A stretch of 64,000 nucleotides of DNA from Dietzia sp. NCCP-2495 (GCF_026011735.1 NZ_BRVN01000002.1:372001-436000); one strand, 5' to 3'; positions 18,544 through 27,336 are shown, numbered from the stretch's first letter. Program-made: numbers and translations. Notes: a model not told the origin generated them from the sequence alone.

Positions 18544-18780
18544 ATGAGCATGCAGCCCTACCAGACGAACTCGATCGAGCTGAAGAAGCAGCAGGTTCGC
18601 AAGGATTCGCGAAATACGGCGATCGCGCTGGGCGTGACGGTCGTGTCGCTGCCGATCGCGTTCTGGGCGGCGAGCGGGGTCATCGTCATCTCGATCCTCG
18701 CCGGCATCGCGACGATCTACTACGGACTCAAGGTCCGCAAGGCCATCTCCGGCAAGCCGAACCAGGGCCAGCTGCACTGA
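18544..18780 (+). CDS. Small two-helix membrane protein
   Basis: 78 aa, unknown function. A hydrophilic N-terminus (MSMQPYQTNSIELKKQQVRK) is followed by two closely spaced hydrophobic helices (about 27-44 and 46-62) and a basic tail, which predicts a hairpin in the membrane. It begins 4 nt after the yigZ stop. A second ATG two codons later is possible. No family is recognised. Confidence 0.65.
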   Translation: MSMQPYQTNSIELKKQQVRKDSRNTAIALGVTVVSLPIAFWAASGVIVISILAGIATIYYGLKVRKAISGKPNQGQLH

Positions 18781-18855
18781 CCCCAGCCCTGCGCTGCCCT
18801 GCCTGGCACGCCCCCGCCCGGCCCGGCCCGGCAGGCACAGCCCGCCGGTGGGGAC

Positions 18856-19548
18856 TCAGCCGTGGCGACGGACCACGTCGGACAGGTCGGCACGCTCCGT
18901 GCGGAACCCGTTGGCGGGATGGTCGTCATCGGCGTAGCCGAACGCGATTCCGCACACGATGAGGCGGTCCTCCGGGATGCCCAGGTGCTCGCGGACGCCG
19001 TCGGAGTACAACGCCAGCGCTGCCTGCGCGCACGTGTCCACCCCCAGCGACGACGCCGCGGCGAGGAAGGTCGACACGTACGCGCCGCAGTCCACGGCGC
19101 CATAGGTGCCCAGGCCTGCGTCCGAGGTGATGATCGCGACGTGCGGGGCACCGAAGAAGCGGTAGTTCTCGAGCATCTGACGCATGCGTGCGTCATGGTC
19201 CGAGCGTTCGATCCCCAGTGCCGAGTACAGGCCGTACCCGCTGGCTCGCCGGCGGTCGCCGTAGACGCCGTCGTAGCGCTCCGGCGCCGGTAGGTCCGAC
19301 TTCATGGGGTTGGACGCCACATAGTCGGTGAGCGCCTTGCCGAACGCGGGCGTGGCGTCGCCGGTCACCAGTTCGACCTGCCAGGCCTGCGAATTGCACC
19401 AGGACGCCGTGCGTTGGGCCATCTGCAGGATCCGGTCGATCGTCTCCTCGGGGACGGGCTCGGAGGTGAACCCGCGGCAGCTGAACCGGTCGTCGAGGAT
19501 CTTCTCGAGGGCGGCGGCAGTGTCTGTGCCGAGTTCAACGTTGGTCAT
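18856..19548 (-). CDS. Nitroreductase family protein
   Basis: FMN-dependent nitroreductase-like oxidoreductase, 230 aa. The N-terminal RFSCRGFTSEPVPEETI has the Arg-rich FMN phosphate-binding start, and TASWCNSQAWQVELVTG matches the SPSWxNxQPW motif of the family. Near the C-terminus, VCGIAFGYADDDHPANGFR corresponds to the G(I/L)xxGYPDxxxPxNxxxxxR ending. The substrate is unknown: quinone, nitroaromatic or enone reduction are all possible. ATG has GGAGG upstream. It diverges from the S4-domain gene across 153 bases. Confidence 0.9.
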   Translation of the reverse strand: MTNVELGTDTAAALEKILDDRFSCRGFTSEPVPEETIDRILQMAQRTASWCNSQAWQVELVTGDATPAFGKALTDYVASNPMKSDLPAPERYDGVYGDRRRASGYGLYSALGIERSDHDARMRQMLENYRFFGAPHVAIITSDAGLGTYGAVDCGAYVSTFLAAASSLGVDTCAQAALALYSDGVREHLGIPEDRLIVCGIAFGYADDDHPANGFRTERADLSDVVRRHG

Positions 19549-19689
19549 GGGTCCTCCGGTCGCACTCACGTGATGTGATCCCAGTCTCGCACGTCGGTCG
19601 CGGCTGGCGTTCTCCGGACGGCTGCAGGACAGCTGCTGGACGGCTGGCGACGCCTGCCGGACCGCTGTCGGTCGGCTCCGGGGGATCGA

Positions 19690-19695
19690 TACCCT
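19690..19695 (+). promoter_or_regulatory. Putative -10 for S4-domain gene
   Basis: TACCCT is followed by 6 nt and the ATG at 19702. No ribosome binding site lies between, so translation would start from a leaderless mRNA. Confidence 0.45.
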
Positions 19696-19701
19696 TCGTG
19701 T

Positions 19702-20073
19702 ATGGGTGTGCGAGTCGATGCGTGGACGTGGTCGGTGCGATTGTTCCCGTCGCGGACCAAGGCGGCCGCGGCCTGTCGGGGCGGTCACGTCAAGGTCAAC
19801 GGCGAGGCGGTGCAGCCGTCGAAGAATGTGGTGCCCGGTGACCGGGTACAGGTCACCGGCGCTCTCGGTCGTCTCCGGATTCTCGAGGTGGTCGAGACGG
19901 TCAGCAAGCGCGTCGGGGCGCCGGTGGCCGCGACCTGCTACATCGATCATTCGCCCCCGCCGCCGCCCAAGGAGATCCTGGCGTCGCAGCCGAGGCGCGA
20001 CCGGGGTGCCGGCCGTCCGACCAAACGCGAACGTCGCGAGACCGACCGGCTCTTGGGTCGCGAGCCTCGGTAG
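19702..20073 (+). CDS. S4-domain RNA-binding protein (HslR/RqcP type)
   Basis: Small RNA-binding protein, 123 aa. The S4 domain covers about residues 1-60 (VRVDAWTWSVRLFPSRTKA, then GGHVKVNG and PGDRVQV), matching heat-shock protein 15 (HslR) and RqcP-like proteins that bind 50S-peptidyl-tRNA complexes and help ribosome rescue. The C-terminal 50 residues are Pro- then Arg/Lys-rich (SPPPPPKEI, RPTKRERRETDR), giving a basic tail. Which of the two roles applies cannot be told from the sequence. It is convergent with the acyltransferase gene. Confidence 0.88.
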   Translation: MGVRVDAWTWSVRLFPSRTKAAAACRGGHVKVNGEAVQPSKNVVPGDRVQVTGALGRLRILEVVETVSKRVGAPVAATCYIDHSPPPPPKEILASQPRRDRGAGRPTKRERRETDRLLGREPR

Positions 20074-20105
20074 GCCGGGACCCCGGCAAGTCGGGACCGC
20101 GGGGG

Positions 20106-22265
20106 TCACCACCAGCCGGTGGCGGGCCCCAGTTGGCGTGCGAGTTCGCCGGAGGCGGACCGGACCCACGAACCGGACAGGTGATGGGAGTCGTGGTAGA
20201 CGATCACGTTGCCCACGACGGCCGGGCAGTCCTCGGGATCGCACAAGCCGTCGGTCAGGTCGAGGAGCTGGACCGTGTCGAGGCCGGCGGCGGCGAGGGA
20301 GGCGGGATTGATCGGTGAGATCGACCTCTCGCGGGGCATCCCGCACTCCTCGGGCGTGCCGCCGTCGCCGAGGCAGTCGCTCGCGCGGATCGGGCCGCGG
20401 CCCTTGTTGAGCCACGGGGTGTCGCGGATCGCGATCACGTTGATTCCCTGTTCGCCGAGTGCGTTCCACAGGTCGGCGTACTGTCGCGGCGTGACGTCGG
20501 GGCCCATCACGCCGACCGGTCGGCTGGCGTTGGTGAACACGAAGTCCGGCTGCAGTCCGACGAGCGCCGCGAGCGCCTCGGGGGTCCATTCCGCGCAGCT
20601 CTCGTACAGTTGCTCGCCGCTGTCGGAGACGGTCGAGTCGAGGGTGAGCGGGCAGCCCATCTTGAGCACGGTGATCACGCGGAACCCGTAGTGCTTGCCC
20701 ACCTCGTCGAGTCCGCTGATCCAGTGCTCGGCGTGGGAGCCGCCGACCAGGGCGATGGTCCGCGGCGAGGTCTCGTCTCCGTAGACGCACATGGTGACCT
20801 CGCTGGTCTCGAAGTCCGAGATGCAGCCGTCCATGGTGCTGGCGGGGAGATCGTGGCTGACCTGGAGGATCGAGGGGAGGAAGGGCACGTCGTCCGGCGC
20901 GTCGATGTCGTCGAGGAACGCGCGGGCGCCGGGGTGGTCCGGGTCGGAGAGGGAGTCGACGTAGGGGACCGCCGAGCGGGACGACGCGGTGGCGGTCCAC
21001 CAGCCGATGGTGCCGAGCGTGGCCACGGCGACGACGACGACGAGGCTGGTCGCCCCCACGAACTGCCGCTTCTGCGCGGGGGTCCGTACCGGACCACCCC
21101 GGAGGAGGTCGCGTGCGACCGCGGCGGGGGTCTTCCCGCCCTTGGCGCGGCTGGCCATGCGCAGCGGCCGCTCGACGTACTTCTCGGTGAGCAGGGCCAG
21201 GACGACGGAGATCGCGATGATCGCGGTACCGGAGCCGAGCGTGATCCGGTTTGCGATGTCAGAGGAGAGCCACAGGATGAGCAGGGGCCAGTGCCACAGG
21301 TAGAGGGAGTACGCGATGTCTCCCAGGCGACGGAAGACCTTCGCCGACAACAGCCAGGTGATCGGGTCCTTGAGCGGTGTGGGCGTCTGGCCGGCAGGGA
21401 GGTTCCCGCCGAGCACGATGAGCAGTGCTCCGCCGATCGGATACCACGCCAGGGGGCCGGGGAAGTAGGCGGCGCCGTCGAAGTAGAACCCGGTGCTGAC
21501 GATGAGGAACAGTCCCGCCGCGGTGGCGAGCAGGCGCAGGGGCCAGGGCAGGACGATGCCGGCCAGGACGATCGCCACGAGGCCGCCGACCAGCAGCTCC
21601 CACATGCGGGCCGCGGTGTCGTAGTAGTTCCAGGGCGGGTTGGCCTCCTGGCCGAGGACCGACCACCAGACGGAGAAGGCGGTACCCGCGGCCACCACCA
21701 ACACGAGGAACCATTTGGGACTGCCGCGGCGGATGACAAGCCGCCAGAGCGCGGACAGTCCGAGGATCACGGCCAGGACGATCACATAGAACTGGCCCTG
21801 GACGGACATGGACCACAGGTGCTGTAGCGGGGAGATAGAGGCGTCGGCCGCGGCGTAGTCGCCGGCGGTGAGCGCGAGCTCCCAGTTCTGGTAGTACAGC
21901 AGCGAGGCGATCGCTTGGTCGAAGATGGCCGACCACTGGGTGGGCGGCTTGATGAGGATCGTGCCCAGCAGCGTCGCGGCGATGGTCACCACGAGCGCGG
22001 GATACAGGCGCCTCACGAGGCGCTTGAGGTGGGGGATCGGGTTCAGGGACGTGCGGGGATTGTCCGCGCCGCGCAGGAGCGAACCCACGAAGAAGAAGCC
22101 GGACAGGGTGAGGAACACGTCCACGCCGCCGGAGACGCGGCCCATCCACACGTGGAAGACCACCACGAGGGCGATCGCCAGTCCCCGGAGACCGTCGATG
22201 TCGTACCGGTAGGCCATCTTCCCGCGTTGCCGACCGGAGGTCGCGGGGGCGGTGGTGGTGGCCAC
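20106..22265 (-). CDS. Acyltransferase with SGNH domain (OafA-like)
   Basis: Membrane O-acyltransferase fused to an extracytoplasmic esterase-like domain, 719 aa. The N-terminal part (about 20-400) is an acyltransferase-3 domain with ten or more helices; YDIDGLRGLAIALVVVFHVW contains the conserved His38, and SGFFFVGSLLRG is the second motif. The C-terminal part (about 450-719) is SGNH-like: ALVGGSHAEHW at the nucleophile block, with Gly in place of the usual Asp of GDSH, TNASRPVG, and DSHHLSGSW as the terminal Asp-x-x-His block. Such proteins acylate envelope glycans or lipids; the target is unknown. A single gene, convergent with the S4 gene. Confidence 0.9.
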   Translation of the reverse strand: MATTTAPATSGRQRGKMAYRYDIDGLRGLAIALVVVFHVWMGRVSGGVDVFLTLSGFFFVGSLLRGADNPRTSLNPIPHLKRLVRRLYPALVVTIAATLLGTILIKPPTQWSAIFDQAIASLLYYQNWELALTAGDYAAADASISPLQHLWSMSVQGQFYVIVLAVILGLSALWRLVIRRGSPKWFLVLVVAAGTAFSVWWSVLGQEANPPWNYYDTAARMWELLVGGLVAIVLAGIVLPWPLRLLATAAGLFLIVSTGFYFDGAAYFPGPLAWYPIGGALLIVLGGNLPAGQTPTPLKDPITWLLSAKVFRRLGDIAYSLYLWHWPLLILWLSSDIANRITLGSGTAIIAISVVLALLTEKYVERPLRMASRAKGGKTPAAVARDLLRGGPVRTPAQKRQFVGATSLVVVVAVATLGTIGWWTATASSRSAVPYVDSLSDPDHPGARAFLDDIDAPDDVPFLPSILQVSHDLPASTMDGCISDFETSEVTMCVYGDETSPRTIALVGGSHAEHWISGLDEVGKHYGFRVITVLKMGCPLTLDSTVSDSGEQLYESCAEWTPEALAALVGLQPDFVFTNASRPVGVMGPDVTPRQYADLWNALGEQGINVIAIRDTPWLNKGRGPIRASDCLGDGGTPEECGMPRERSISPINPASLAAAGLDTVQLLDLTDGLCDPEDCPAVVGNVIVYHDSHHLSGSWVRSASGELARQLGPATGWW

Positions 22266-22406
22266 TGGCGGATACTTCCTGACGTCTCGACTGGCTGCTG
22301 ACGTGTGGTCCCGCCCTCTGCCCGGTGCTCGCGGGCGCTAGCGGAGCCGGGTCCGATTAGACCACAGGTGGACCGGATATCCCGTCTCGCATGTTTCCAC
22401 CGTTGG

Positions 22407-22412
22407 TACAGT
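22407..22412 (+). promoter_or_regulatory. Putative -10, leaderless start
   Basis: TACAGT is followed by 7 nt and the ATG at 22420. No Shine-Dalgarno is present. One of the clearest leaderless layouts in the window. Confidence 0.5.
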
Positions 22413-22419
22413 CCGGCAG

Positions 22420-23067
22420 ATGACCAGCACGTCCACCGCCCCTGGTGACCATCGCGACGACCCGATCGGCGTCGGGGCAGACGAGGGACGCCGCTCCCGG
22501 CCGGTCTCCCGTGTCGTGGCCGGGCTCCTGGGATCCTTCGTCCCGTTCGTGATCGCGGTCCTGGTGTGGATGGTCGCGGCCCCGCGCTCGGAATTCGTCG
22601 CCGTGGGCGACGGGCGGGGGATCCGACTCACGGACTCCGGAGCGGCAGGGACCGGGCAGATGCTGATGTTCGTGATCCTGTCGGGGTTCGCCGCGGTGTG
22701 CTGCGTGCTCGTGCTCTGGGCACGACTCCCGGGACTGCGCCGACCCCGGGGGGTGGCGGTCCTGGCCCTGGTGCCGGGGGCGTGGTGCGCCGTCTCCGCC
22801 GCGGTCGCGACCGGCGTCGCGGACCTGTTGGTGGCTCCGGCGTCAGATGCCCCGTACGGCTCTGTGGTGGCGCAGTCCCCGGCCGTGGGCGCGCTGTTCT
22901 TCGACCGGGCGTTCTTCGGTACCTCCGGCCCGTCGTGGGACCTGCTGCCCGCCTCGGCGGGCTGGCTGGTGTGGGGCGCGATGGTCGCACTGTTCACGGT
23001 TGCGGCTCTGGCCAATTTCAGCGACTCGCCGGACCTGGCGGACGGAGGGTCGCGAACTGATCGGTGA
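22420..23067 (+). CDS. Four-helix membrane protein of unknown function
   Basis: 215 aa integral membrane protein. A charged N-terminal region of about 30 residues precedes four hydrophobic helices (about 33-52, 77-98, 110-133, 180-200). It has no motif I recognise. Its last 16 codons overlap the end of the convergent Nudix regulator gene by 50 bases (23018-23067), so the two reading frames share DNA on opposite strands. Confidence 0.72.
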   Translation: MTSTSTAPGDHRDDPIGVGADEGRRSRPVSRVVAGLLGSFVPFVIAVLVWMVAAPRSEFVAVGDGRGIRLTDSGAAGTGQMLMFVILSGFAAVCCVLVLWARLPGLRRPRGVAVLALVPGAWCAVSAAVATGVADLLVAPASDAPYGSVVAQSPAVGALFFDRAFFGTSGPSWDLLPASAGWLVWGAMVALFTVAALANFSDSPDLADGGSRTDR

Positions 23068-23725
23068 TCCGCAGTCGACGCTCGGCGAAGCGGTAGAGCG
23101 CTGCGGGCCTGCCACCCGACGGGCCCGGGGGCGCGCTGCGCCCGCACCGGACGAGCTCGCCCCGGCGGGTGAGGATCCGCTGCAGATTGGTCGGGTCGAC
23201 AGGATGACCGAGTGCGGCGGCATAGAGCTGCGCGAGGTGGGAGAGCGTGAACTCCTCGGGTGCCAACGCGAATCCCAGAGTGGAATAGGAGAGCTTCGCC
23301 GCGAGGCGGAGCCGGGCGCGGGCGATGATCTCCGAGTGGTCGAACACCGTCTCCGGGAGGGCGTCGACTCGGAACCACGCGGTGTCGGTGGGGATGTCCG
23401 GGTCGGCGTCGCTGGGCAGGACCCCCAGGAACCCGGAGGCGAACATCCGTCGTCCGGGCACGCGCGCGGGATCCGAGAAGTCGGAGACCGACTCGAGGTG
23501 GCTGAGTTCGCGGACATCGACCTTCTCGTCGAGCTGCCGTGCGGCGGAGGTGGGGAGGTCCTCGTCGTCCCGGACCTCGCCGCCGGGCAGGGCCCAGCAC
23601 CCTGCGGCGGGCCCCATCGAGTGCTGCCAGAGCAGGACGTGCAGGGCCTGGGTCTCGTCGTCGGAGACGGAACGTACCTGACCCACCACGACGAGTACCT
23701 CGTGACCGGTGTTACACTTGTCCAC
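23018..23725 (-). CDS. nrtR: Nudix-type transcriptional regulator (NrtR-like)
   Basis: 235 aa. The N-terminal half is a Nudix domain: [29 protein letters not shown] followed by a degenerate box ([11 protein letters not shown]) in which the catalytic REXXEE is altered, as expected for a ligand sensor rather than an enzyme. The C-terminal half (about 145-235) is the winged-helix DNA-binding domain of NrtR ([28 protein letters not shown]...GRPAALYRF). NrtR proteins repress NAD genes and respond to ADP-ribose-type ligands; this one diverges from nadA. Start GTG has a TACAAT hexamer 7 nt upstream, so it is probably leaderless. The 3' end overlaps the convergent gene by 50 nt. Confidence 0.87.
   Translation of the reverse strand: MDKCNTGHEVLVVVGQVRSVSDDETQALHVLLWQHSMGPAAGCWALPGGEVRDDEDLPTSAARQLDEKVDVRELSHLESVSDFSDPARVPGRRMFASGFLGVLPSDADPDIPTDTAWFRVDALPETVFDHSEIIARARLRLAAKLSYSTLGFALAPEEFTLSHLAQLYAAALGHPVDPTNLQRILTRRGELVRCGRSAPPGPSGGRPAALYRFAERRLRITDQFATLRPPGPASR
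23713..23718 (+). promoter_or_regulatory. Putative -10 for nadA
   Basis: TACACT on the plus strand would place the transcription start about 23725, at the edge of the palindrome 23726-23748, leaving a leader of about 73 nt before the chosen nadA ATG. Confidence 0.35.
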
Positions 23726-23748
23726 GTTTTCGATTGTAAGACGAAAAC
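23726..23748. promoter_or_regulatory. Palindromic operator between regulator and nadA
   Basis: GTTTTCG (23726-23732) and CGAAAAC (23742-23748) are perfectly complementary around a 9-nt spacer. The spacer holds the minus-strand -10 TACAAT (23738 to 23733) of the Nudix regulator, whose GTG begins directly at the edge of the palindrome. A protein bound here would block the regulator promoter and stand at the start of nadA transcription, so it is a good candidate for autoregulation and nadAC control. Confidence 0.6.
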
Positions 23749-23798
23749 ACGGACCGATGGGGTATCGGCCCGGAGTGACTACCCGAGAGGGGGCAGGG

Positions 23799-24878
23799 AT
23801 GAGCTCTGCCACTGAACTGAACACCGCCACCGTGCTGCCCGCCGCGGCCGGGCGCCTCGACTCGCCTCTGGCCGCGAAGATCGTCCACGACGGCGCGGTG
23901 TACACCGGCGTCGAGGCGGACGAGGAGTGGGCGTCGGAGATCAGGCGCCTGGCCGCCGAGCGGGACGCGGTGATCCTGGCGCACAACTACGAGATCCCGG
24001 CCATCCAGGAGATCGCCCACCACGTCGGTGACTCCCTGGCGCTGTCGCGGATCGCCGCGAGCTCCGAGCAGTCGACCATCGTGTTCTGCGGTGTCCACTT
24101 CATGGCCGAGACCGCCAAAATCCTCTCTCCGGAGAAGACGGTCCTCATCCCGGACGAGGCGGCAGGCTGCTCGCTGGCGGATTCGATCACCGCGGAGCAG
24201 TTGGCCGAGTGGAAGTCGGAACACCCCGACGCCGTCGTCGTCTCCTACGTCAACACCACCGCGGCGGTGAAGGCGCTCACCGACATCTGCTGCACGAGCT
24301 CCAACGCCGTCGACGTGGTGGAGTCGATCGACCCCTACCGCGACGTCCTTTTCCTCCCGGACCAGTTCCTCGGCGCGCACGTGCGCCGCAAGACGGGCCG
24401 CGACAACATCTACGTCTGGGCCGGCGAGTGCCACGTCCATGCGGCGATCAACGGCAAGCAGCTCACCGCCAAGTCCGAGGCCCACCCGGACGCGGAGCTG
24501 TTCGTCCACCCGGAGTGCGGCTGCGCCACGAGCGCGCTGCACCTGGCGACCGAGGGGGCGGTGCCCGCCGATCAGGTCAAGATCCTGTCGACCGGTGGCA
24601 TGGTCGACGCCGCCCGTGCCTCCGGTGCGCGCGAGGTGCTGGTGGCCACCGAGATCGGGATGATCCACCAGCTGCGCAAGGCCGCGCCGGAGATCGACTT
24701 CCTGCCGGTCAACGAGGACGCGAGCTGCCCGTACATGAAGATGATCACCCCGGCCGCGCTGCTGCGTGCCCTGGTCGAGGGTGCCGACGAGGTCGACGTG
24801 GATCCCGTCACGGCCGAGGCCGCGCGCGGGTCGGTCGAGCGCATGATCGCTATCGGCAACCCGGGGTCGGGGGAGTGA
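23799..24878 (+). CDS. nadA: Quinolinate synthase A
   Basis: Quinolinate synthase, a 4Fe-4S enzyme that condenses iminoaspartate with DHAP to quinolinate in NAD synthesis, 359 aa. [27 protein letters not shown] is the substrate-binding start. Cluster cysteines are recognisable in [16 protein letters not shown] and [17 protein letters not shown] and AGECHVH are further conserved blocks. The ATG at 23799 has GAGAGGGGG upstream and is preferred; an in-frame ATG at 23757 would add 14 residues. nadC overlaps the stop (GTGA). No nadB lies between or next to the two genes. Confidence 0.96.
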   Translation: MSSATELNTATVLPAAAGRLDSPLAAKIVHDGAVYTGVEADEEWASEIRRLAAERDAVILAHNYEIPAIQEIAHHVGDSLALSRIAASSEQSTIVFCGVHFMAETAKILSPEKTVLIPDEAAGCSLADSITAEQLAEWKSEHPDAVVVSYVNTTAAVKALTDICCTSSNAVDVVESIDPYRDVLFLPDQFLGAHVRRKTGRDNIYVWAGECHVHAAINGKQLTAKSEAHPDAELFVHPECGCATSALHLATEGAVPADQVKILSTGGMVDAARASGAREVLVATEIGMIHQLRKAAPEIDFLPVNEDASCPYMKMITPAALLRALVEGADEVDVDPVTAEAARGSVERMIAIGNPGSGE

Positions 24879-25876
24879 CGGGCGGCGCGGTGGGCGGCGG
24901 CGTACCGGTCGCCACCGTGTCCGGCGAGAGGGGAATGGGCGACGACGACGTGGTGCTCGATCCCGACACCCGGGCCGACGCCCTGATCGCGATCCGGCGC
25001 GCCCTCGAGGAGGACCTGCGATACGGCCCGGATGCCACCTCGCTCGCCACGGTGCCGGCGGACGCGTGGGCGACGGCCCGGCTCGCCTCGCGTGGAGACG
25101 GCGTCGTGGCCGGTCTACCCCTGATCGAGTTGGTGCTCTCCGAGGTCCTGGGCTCCGGCGGCGCTGGCTCCGGCGGCGCTGGTTCAGGCAACTCGGACTC
25201 AGTCGGCCCTGGCTCGGTCGATTCGGCCGGGTACACGGTGACGCTGCACGCCGCCGACGGTGATCGGGTCTCGGCCGGCGAGGTCGTGGCCGAGATCTCC
25301 GCGCCCACCTTGGGGCTGCTCACCGCCGAGCGCACGTTGCTCAACCTCGTGTGTCACCTGTCCGGCGTGGCGACGCTGACCCGGGCGTGGGCCGACGAGC
25401 TCGCCGGGACCGACTGCGCGGTACGCGACACCCGCAAGACCACGCCCGGCCTGCGTCTCCTGCAGAAGTACGCCGTGCGGTGTGGTGGTGGGGTCAACCA
25501 CCGTCTGGGACTCGGGGACGCCGTCCTGGTCAAGGACAACCACGTGGTGGCCGCCGGCGGTGTCGTGCCCGCGCTCGCCGCGGTGCGGGAGCGGTTCCCG
25601 GAGCTGCCGTACGAGGTCGAGGTGGATTCGCTCGAGCAGCTCGACCAGATGCTCGACGAAAAGGTCGACCTGGTTCTGCTCGACAACTTCCCGGTGTGGC
25701 AGACGCAGATCGCCGTCCAGCGGCGCGATAAGGTCTCGCCCGGGACGCGTCTGGAGTCCAGCGGCGGGCTCACGCTCGACGTGGCCGGCGACTACGCGCG
25801 CTGCGGTGTCGACTTCCTCGCGGTGGGTGGGTTGACGCATTCCGTCGGCGTGCTCGATCTCGGCCTGGACATGTGA
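24875..25876 (+). CDS. nadC: Nicotinate-nucleotide pyrophosphorylase
   Basis: Quinolinate phosphoribosyltransferase, 333 aa, makes nicotinate mononucleotide from quinolinate and PRPP. Family blocks: [68 protein letters not shown] and the late LESSGGLTL. It is about 40 residues longer than usual: a weak N-terminal extension (an ATG at 24935 before GDDDVV is an alternative start) and a Gly/Ser low-complexity insert at about 93-118 built from a 15-bp tandem repeat. GTG start overlaps the nadA stop. It should share the nadA promoter. Confidence 0.95.
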   Translation: MTGGAVGGGVPVATVSGERGMGDDDVVLDPDTRADALIAIRRALEEDLRYGPDATSLATVPADAWATARLASRGDGVVAGLPLIELVLSEVLGSGGAGSGGAGSGNSDSVGPGSVDSAGYTVTLHAADGDRVSAGEVVAEISAPTLGLLTAERTLLNLVCHLSGVATLTRAWADELAGTDCAVRDTRKTTPGLRLLQKYAVRCGGGVNHRLGLGDAVLVKDNHVVAAGGVVPALAAVRERFPELPYEVEVDSLEQLDQMLDEKVDLVLLDNFPVWQTQIAVQRRDKVSPGTRLESSGGLTLDVAGDYARCGVDFLAVGGLTHSVGVLDLGLDM

Positions 25877-25882
25877 GAACCG

Positions 25883-25944
25883 CCCCCGTCCGGCCCGGCG
25901 TCATGCCGCCACAGACCCGGCTTCGGGGAGTCGCCGGACGGGGG
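25883..25944. terminator. Branched RNA fold after nadC
   Basis: CCCCCGTCCGG (25883-25893) pairs perfectly with CCGGACGGGGG (25934-25944). Inside are two smaller hairpins, GGCG-TCA-TGCC and CCCG-GCTT-CGGG, which gives a three-way junction shape. It lies 6 nt after the nadC stop and has no T run. A terminator or processed 3' structure is most likely; a small structured RNA is possible. Confidence 0.55.
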
Positions 25945-26025
25945 TGACGGGGGCGTGTGATGTGCACCCCAGCCGGTCTCGCCGATGCGGCGTCGGCGGT
26001 CGCCGGCGGCGTAACATCGTCGCCC

Positions 26026-26556
26026 ATGACGGGCATGTGGGATTCGCACGGAGGATCGGCAGCGGAGCGGCGCCAGCGCCGCATAGAGGAGGCCCGTCGC
26101 AGGGTCGAGGCGGGAGAGAACACCCCGCCGCCACCGCCCAAGGCCCCGGCTGCCTCCCGGTCCGCCACCACCCGCACGCGGACGACCCGCACCGCCGGGG
26201 CGGCGGCGGTCGATCCGGCTGCCGTGGCCGATGCGCAGTTCGCGGTGTGGCGTAGTGTCCAGCACTTCTGCCAGAGCGACTCTCTGCCCGACGCGAGCGG
26301 GAAGAATCTCGATCTCCTCGTGGCGTGGTCCGATTCGATCCAGCAGTTCCGACTCCGTCAGCGCATCGTGGCGCGTCTCGACGCCGACGGTTCGTGGCTA
26401 CCGGTCTGCTATGCCAAGGACGGGTCCCGTGACGCCATCACCCACGCTCAGGCCGAGCGCTACCGTGATGCCCGCGTCGAGGGAGTGGCGCTGTCCGGCG
26501 GTGCCATGAAGCCGCTCAAGGAGACCGACCACCCGGAGTCGACGCTGGCCATCTGA
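26026..26556 (+). CDS. Conserved protein of unknown function
   Basis: 176 aa. The first 75 residues are highly charged and disordered-looking (RRQRRIEEARRRVEAGE, then a run of Pro, then TRTRTTRTAG). The C-terminal 100 residues look folded: VWRSVQHFCQSDSLPDASGKN, then FRLRQRIVARLDADGSWLPVCYAKDG. There is no membrane segment and no catalytic motif that I recognise. A TAACAT hexamer 8 nt before the ATG suggests a leaderless start. It lies 9 nt ahead of the truncated SDR gene. Confidence 0.65.
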   Translation: MTGMWDSHGGSAAERRQRRIEEARRRVEAGENTPPPPPKAPAASRSATTRTRTTRTAGAAAVDPAAVADAQFAVWRSVQHFCQSDSLPDASGKNLDLLVAWSDSIQQFRLRQRIVARLDADGSWLPVCYAKDGSRDAITHAQAERYRDARVEGVALSGGAMKPLKETDHPESTLAI

Positions 26557-26565
26557 CCAAGACCT

Positions 26566-27336
26566 TTGGCTGGACGCTCGTTCATGAGAAAACCCTCGAC
26601 GTTGCTTATTGATGTGTCTACTATTGGAGTCCGAGACCCGGGCCCCGCCACCGAGGCGGATCTGCAGGAGGCCATCGCCCAGGTCGAGCCGGCCGGTGGA
26701 CAGATCGTCGCCACCAAGGTCGACGTCCGCGACTATGCAGGTGTAGAGAAGGCGCTCAGGGAAGGCCTCGAGAAGTTCGGTGGTCGTCTGGACGTCGTCT
26801 CAGCCAACGCCGGGATTTTCGCATTCGGCGCCGAACTCGTCGACATCACGGACACGGAATGGGACGAGGTCGTCGACACAGATCTCAAGGGCGTGTTCCA
26901 CACGGTCAAGACCGCAGGAAAGCTCATGATCGAGGCCGGTAACGGTGGGTCGGTCATCATCACCAGCTCGGCGGCCGGGATCAAGGGCACCCAGAACGTC
27001 GGGGCATACACCTCGGCGAAGCACGCGATCGTCGGCCTGATGAAGACGGCGGCACTCGAGCTGGGGCGCCACCACATCCGCGTCAACACGCTCCATCCCA
27101 CCAGCGTGCGCACCAAGATGATCCTCAACGACGCGCCCTACAAGCTGTTCCTTCCCGACGTGGAGAACCCGACCATCGAGCAGTTCGACGACCTGTTCGT
27201 CCAGATGCGCCCGATCCCGGTCGCGGGCGTCGAGTCCGAGGATGTGACCAACGCGCTGATGTCCCTGGCCTCCGACGAAGCCCGGTATTTCACCGGAGCC
27301 CAGCTCAAGGTGGACGCCGGGTTCACGCTGCGCTGA
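26566..27336 (+). pseudogene. N-terminally truncated SDR oxidoreductase
   Basis: Short-chain dehydrogenase/reductase close to the mycofactocin-coupled SDR group, 256 aa as an open frame from a TTG. The catalytic core is present: NAG in SANAGIFAFG, Ser in ITSSAAGIKG, YTSAKHAIVG with Tyr and Lys, and HPTSVRTKM. The N-terminal Rossmann turn TGxxxGxG and first helix are missing: the frame reads MAGRSFMRKPSTLLIDVS where full-length homologues have about 25 more residues holding the nucleotide-binding glycines. DNA at 26566-26640 is less GC-rich than the rest. It is probably a non-functional remnant, although the rest of the frame is intact, so loss may be recent. Confidence 0.65.

Noticed and set aside
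18781-18855. A terminator between the small membrane protein and the nitroreductase
   Set aside because: Only a 6-bp stem (TGCCTG/CAGGCA) in a very GC-rich stretch; not distinct from background.
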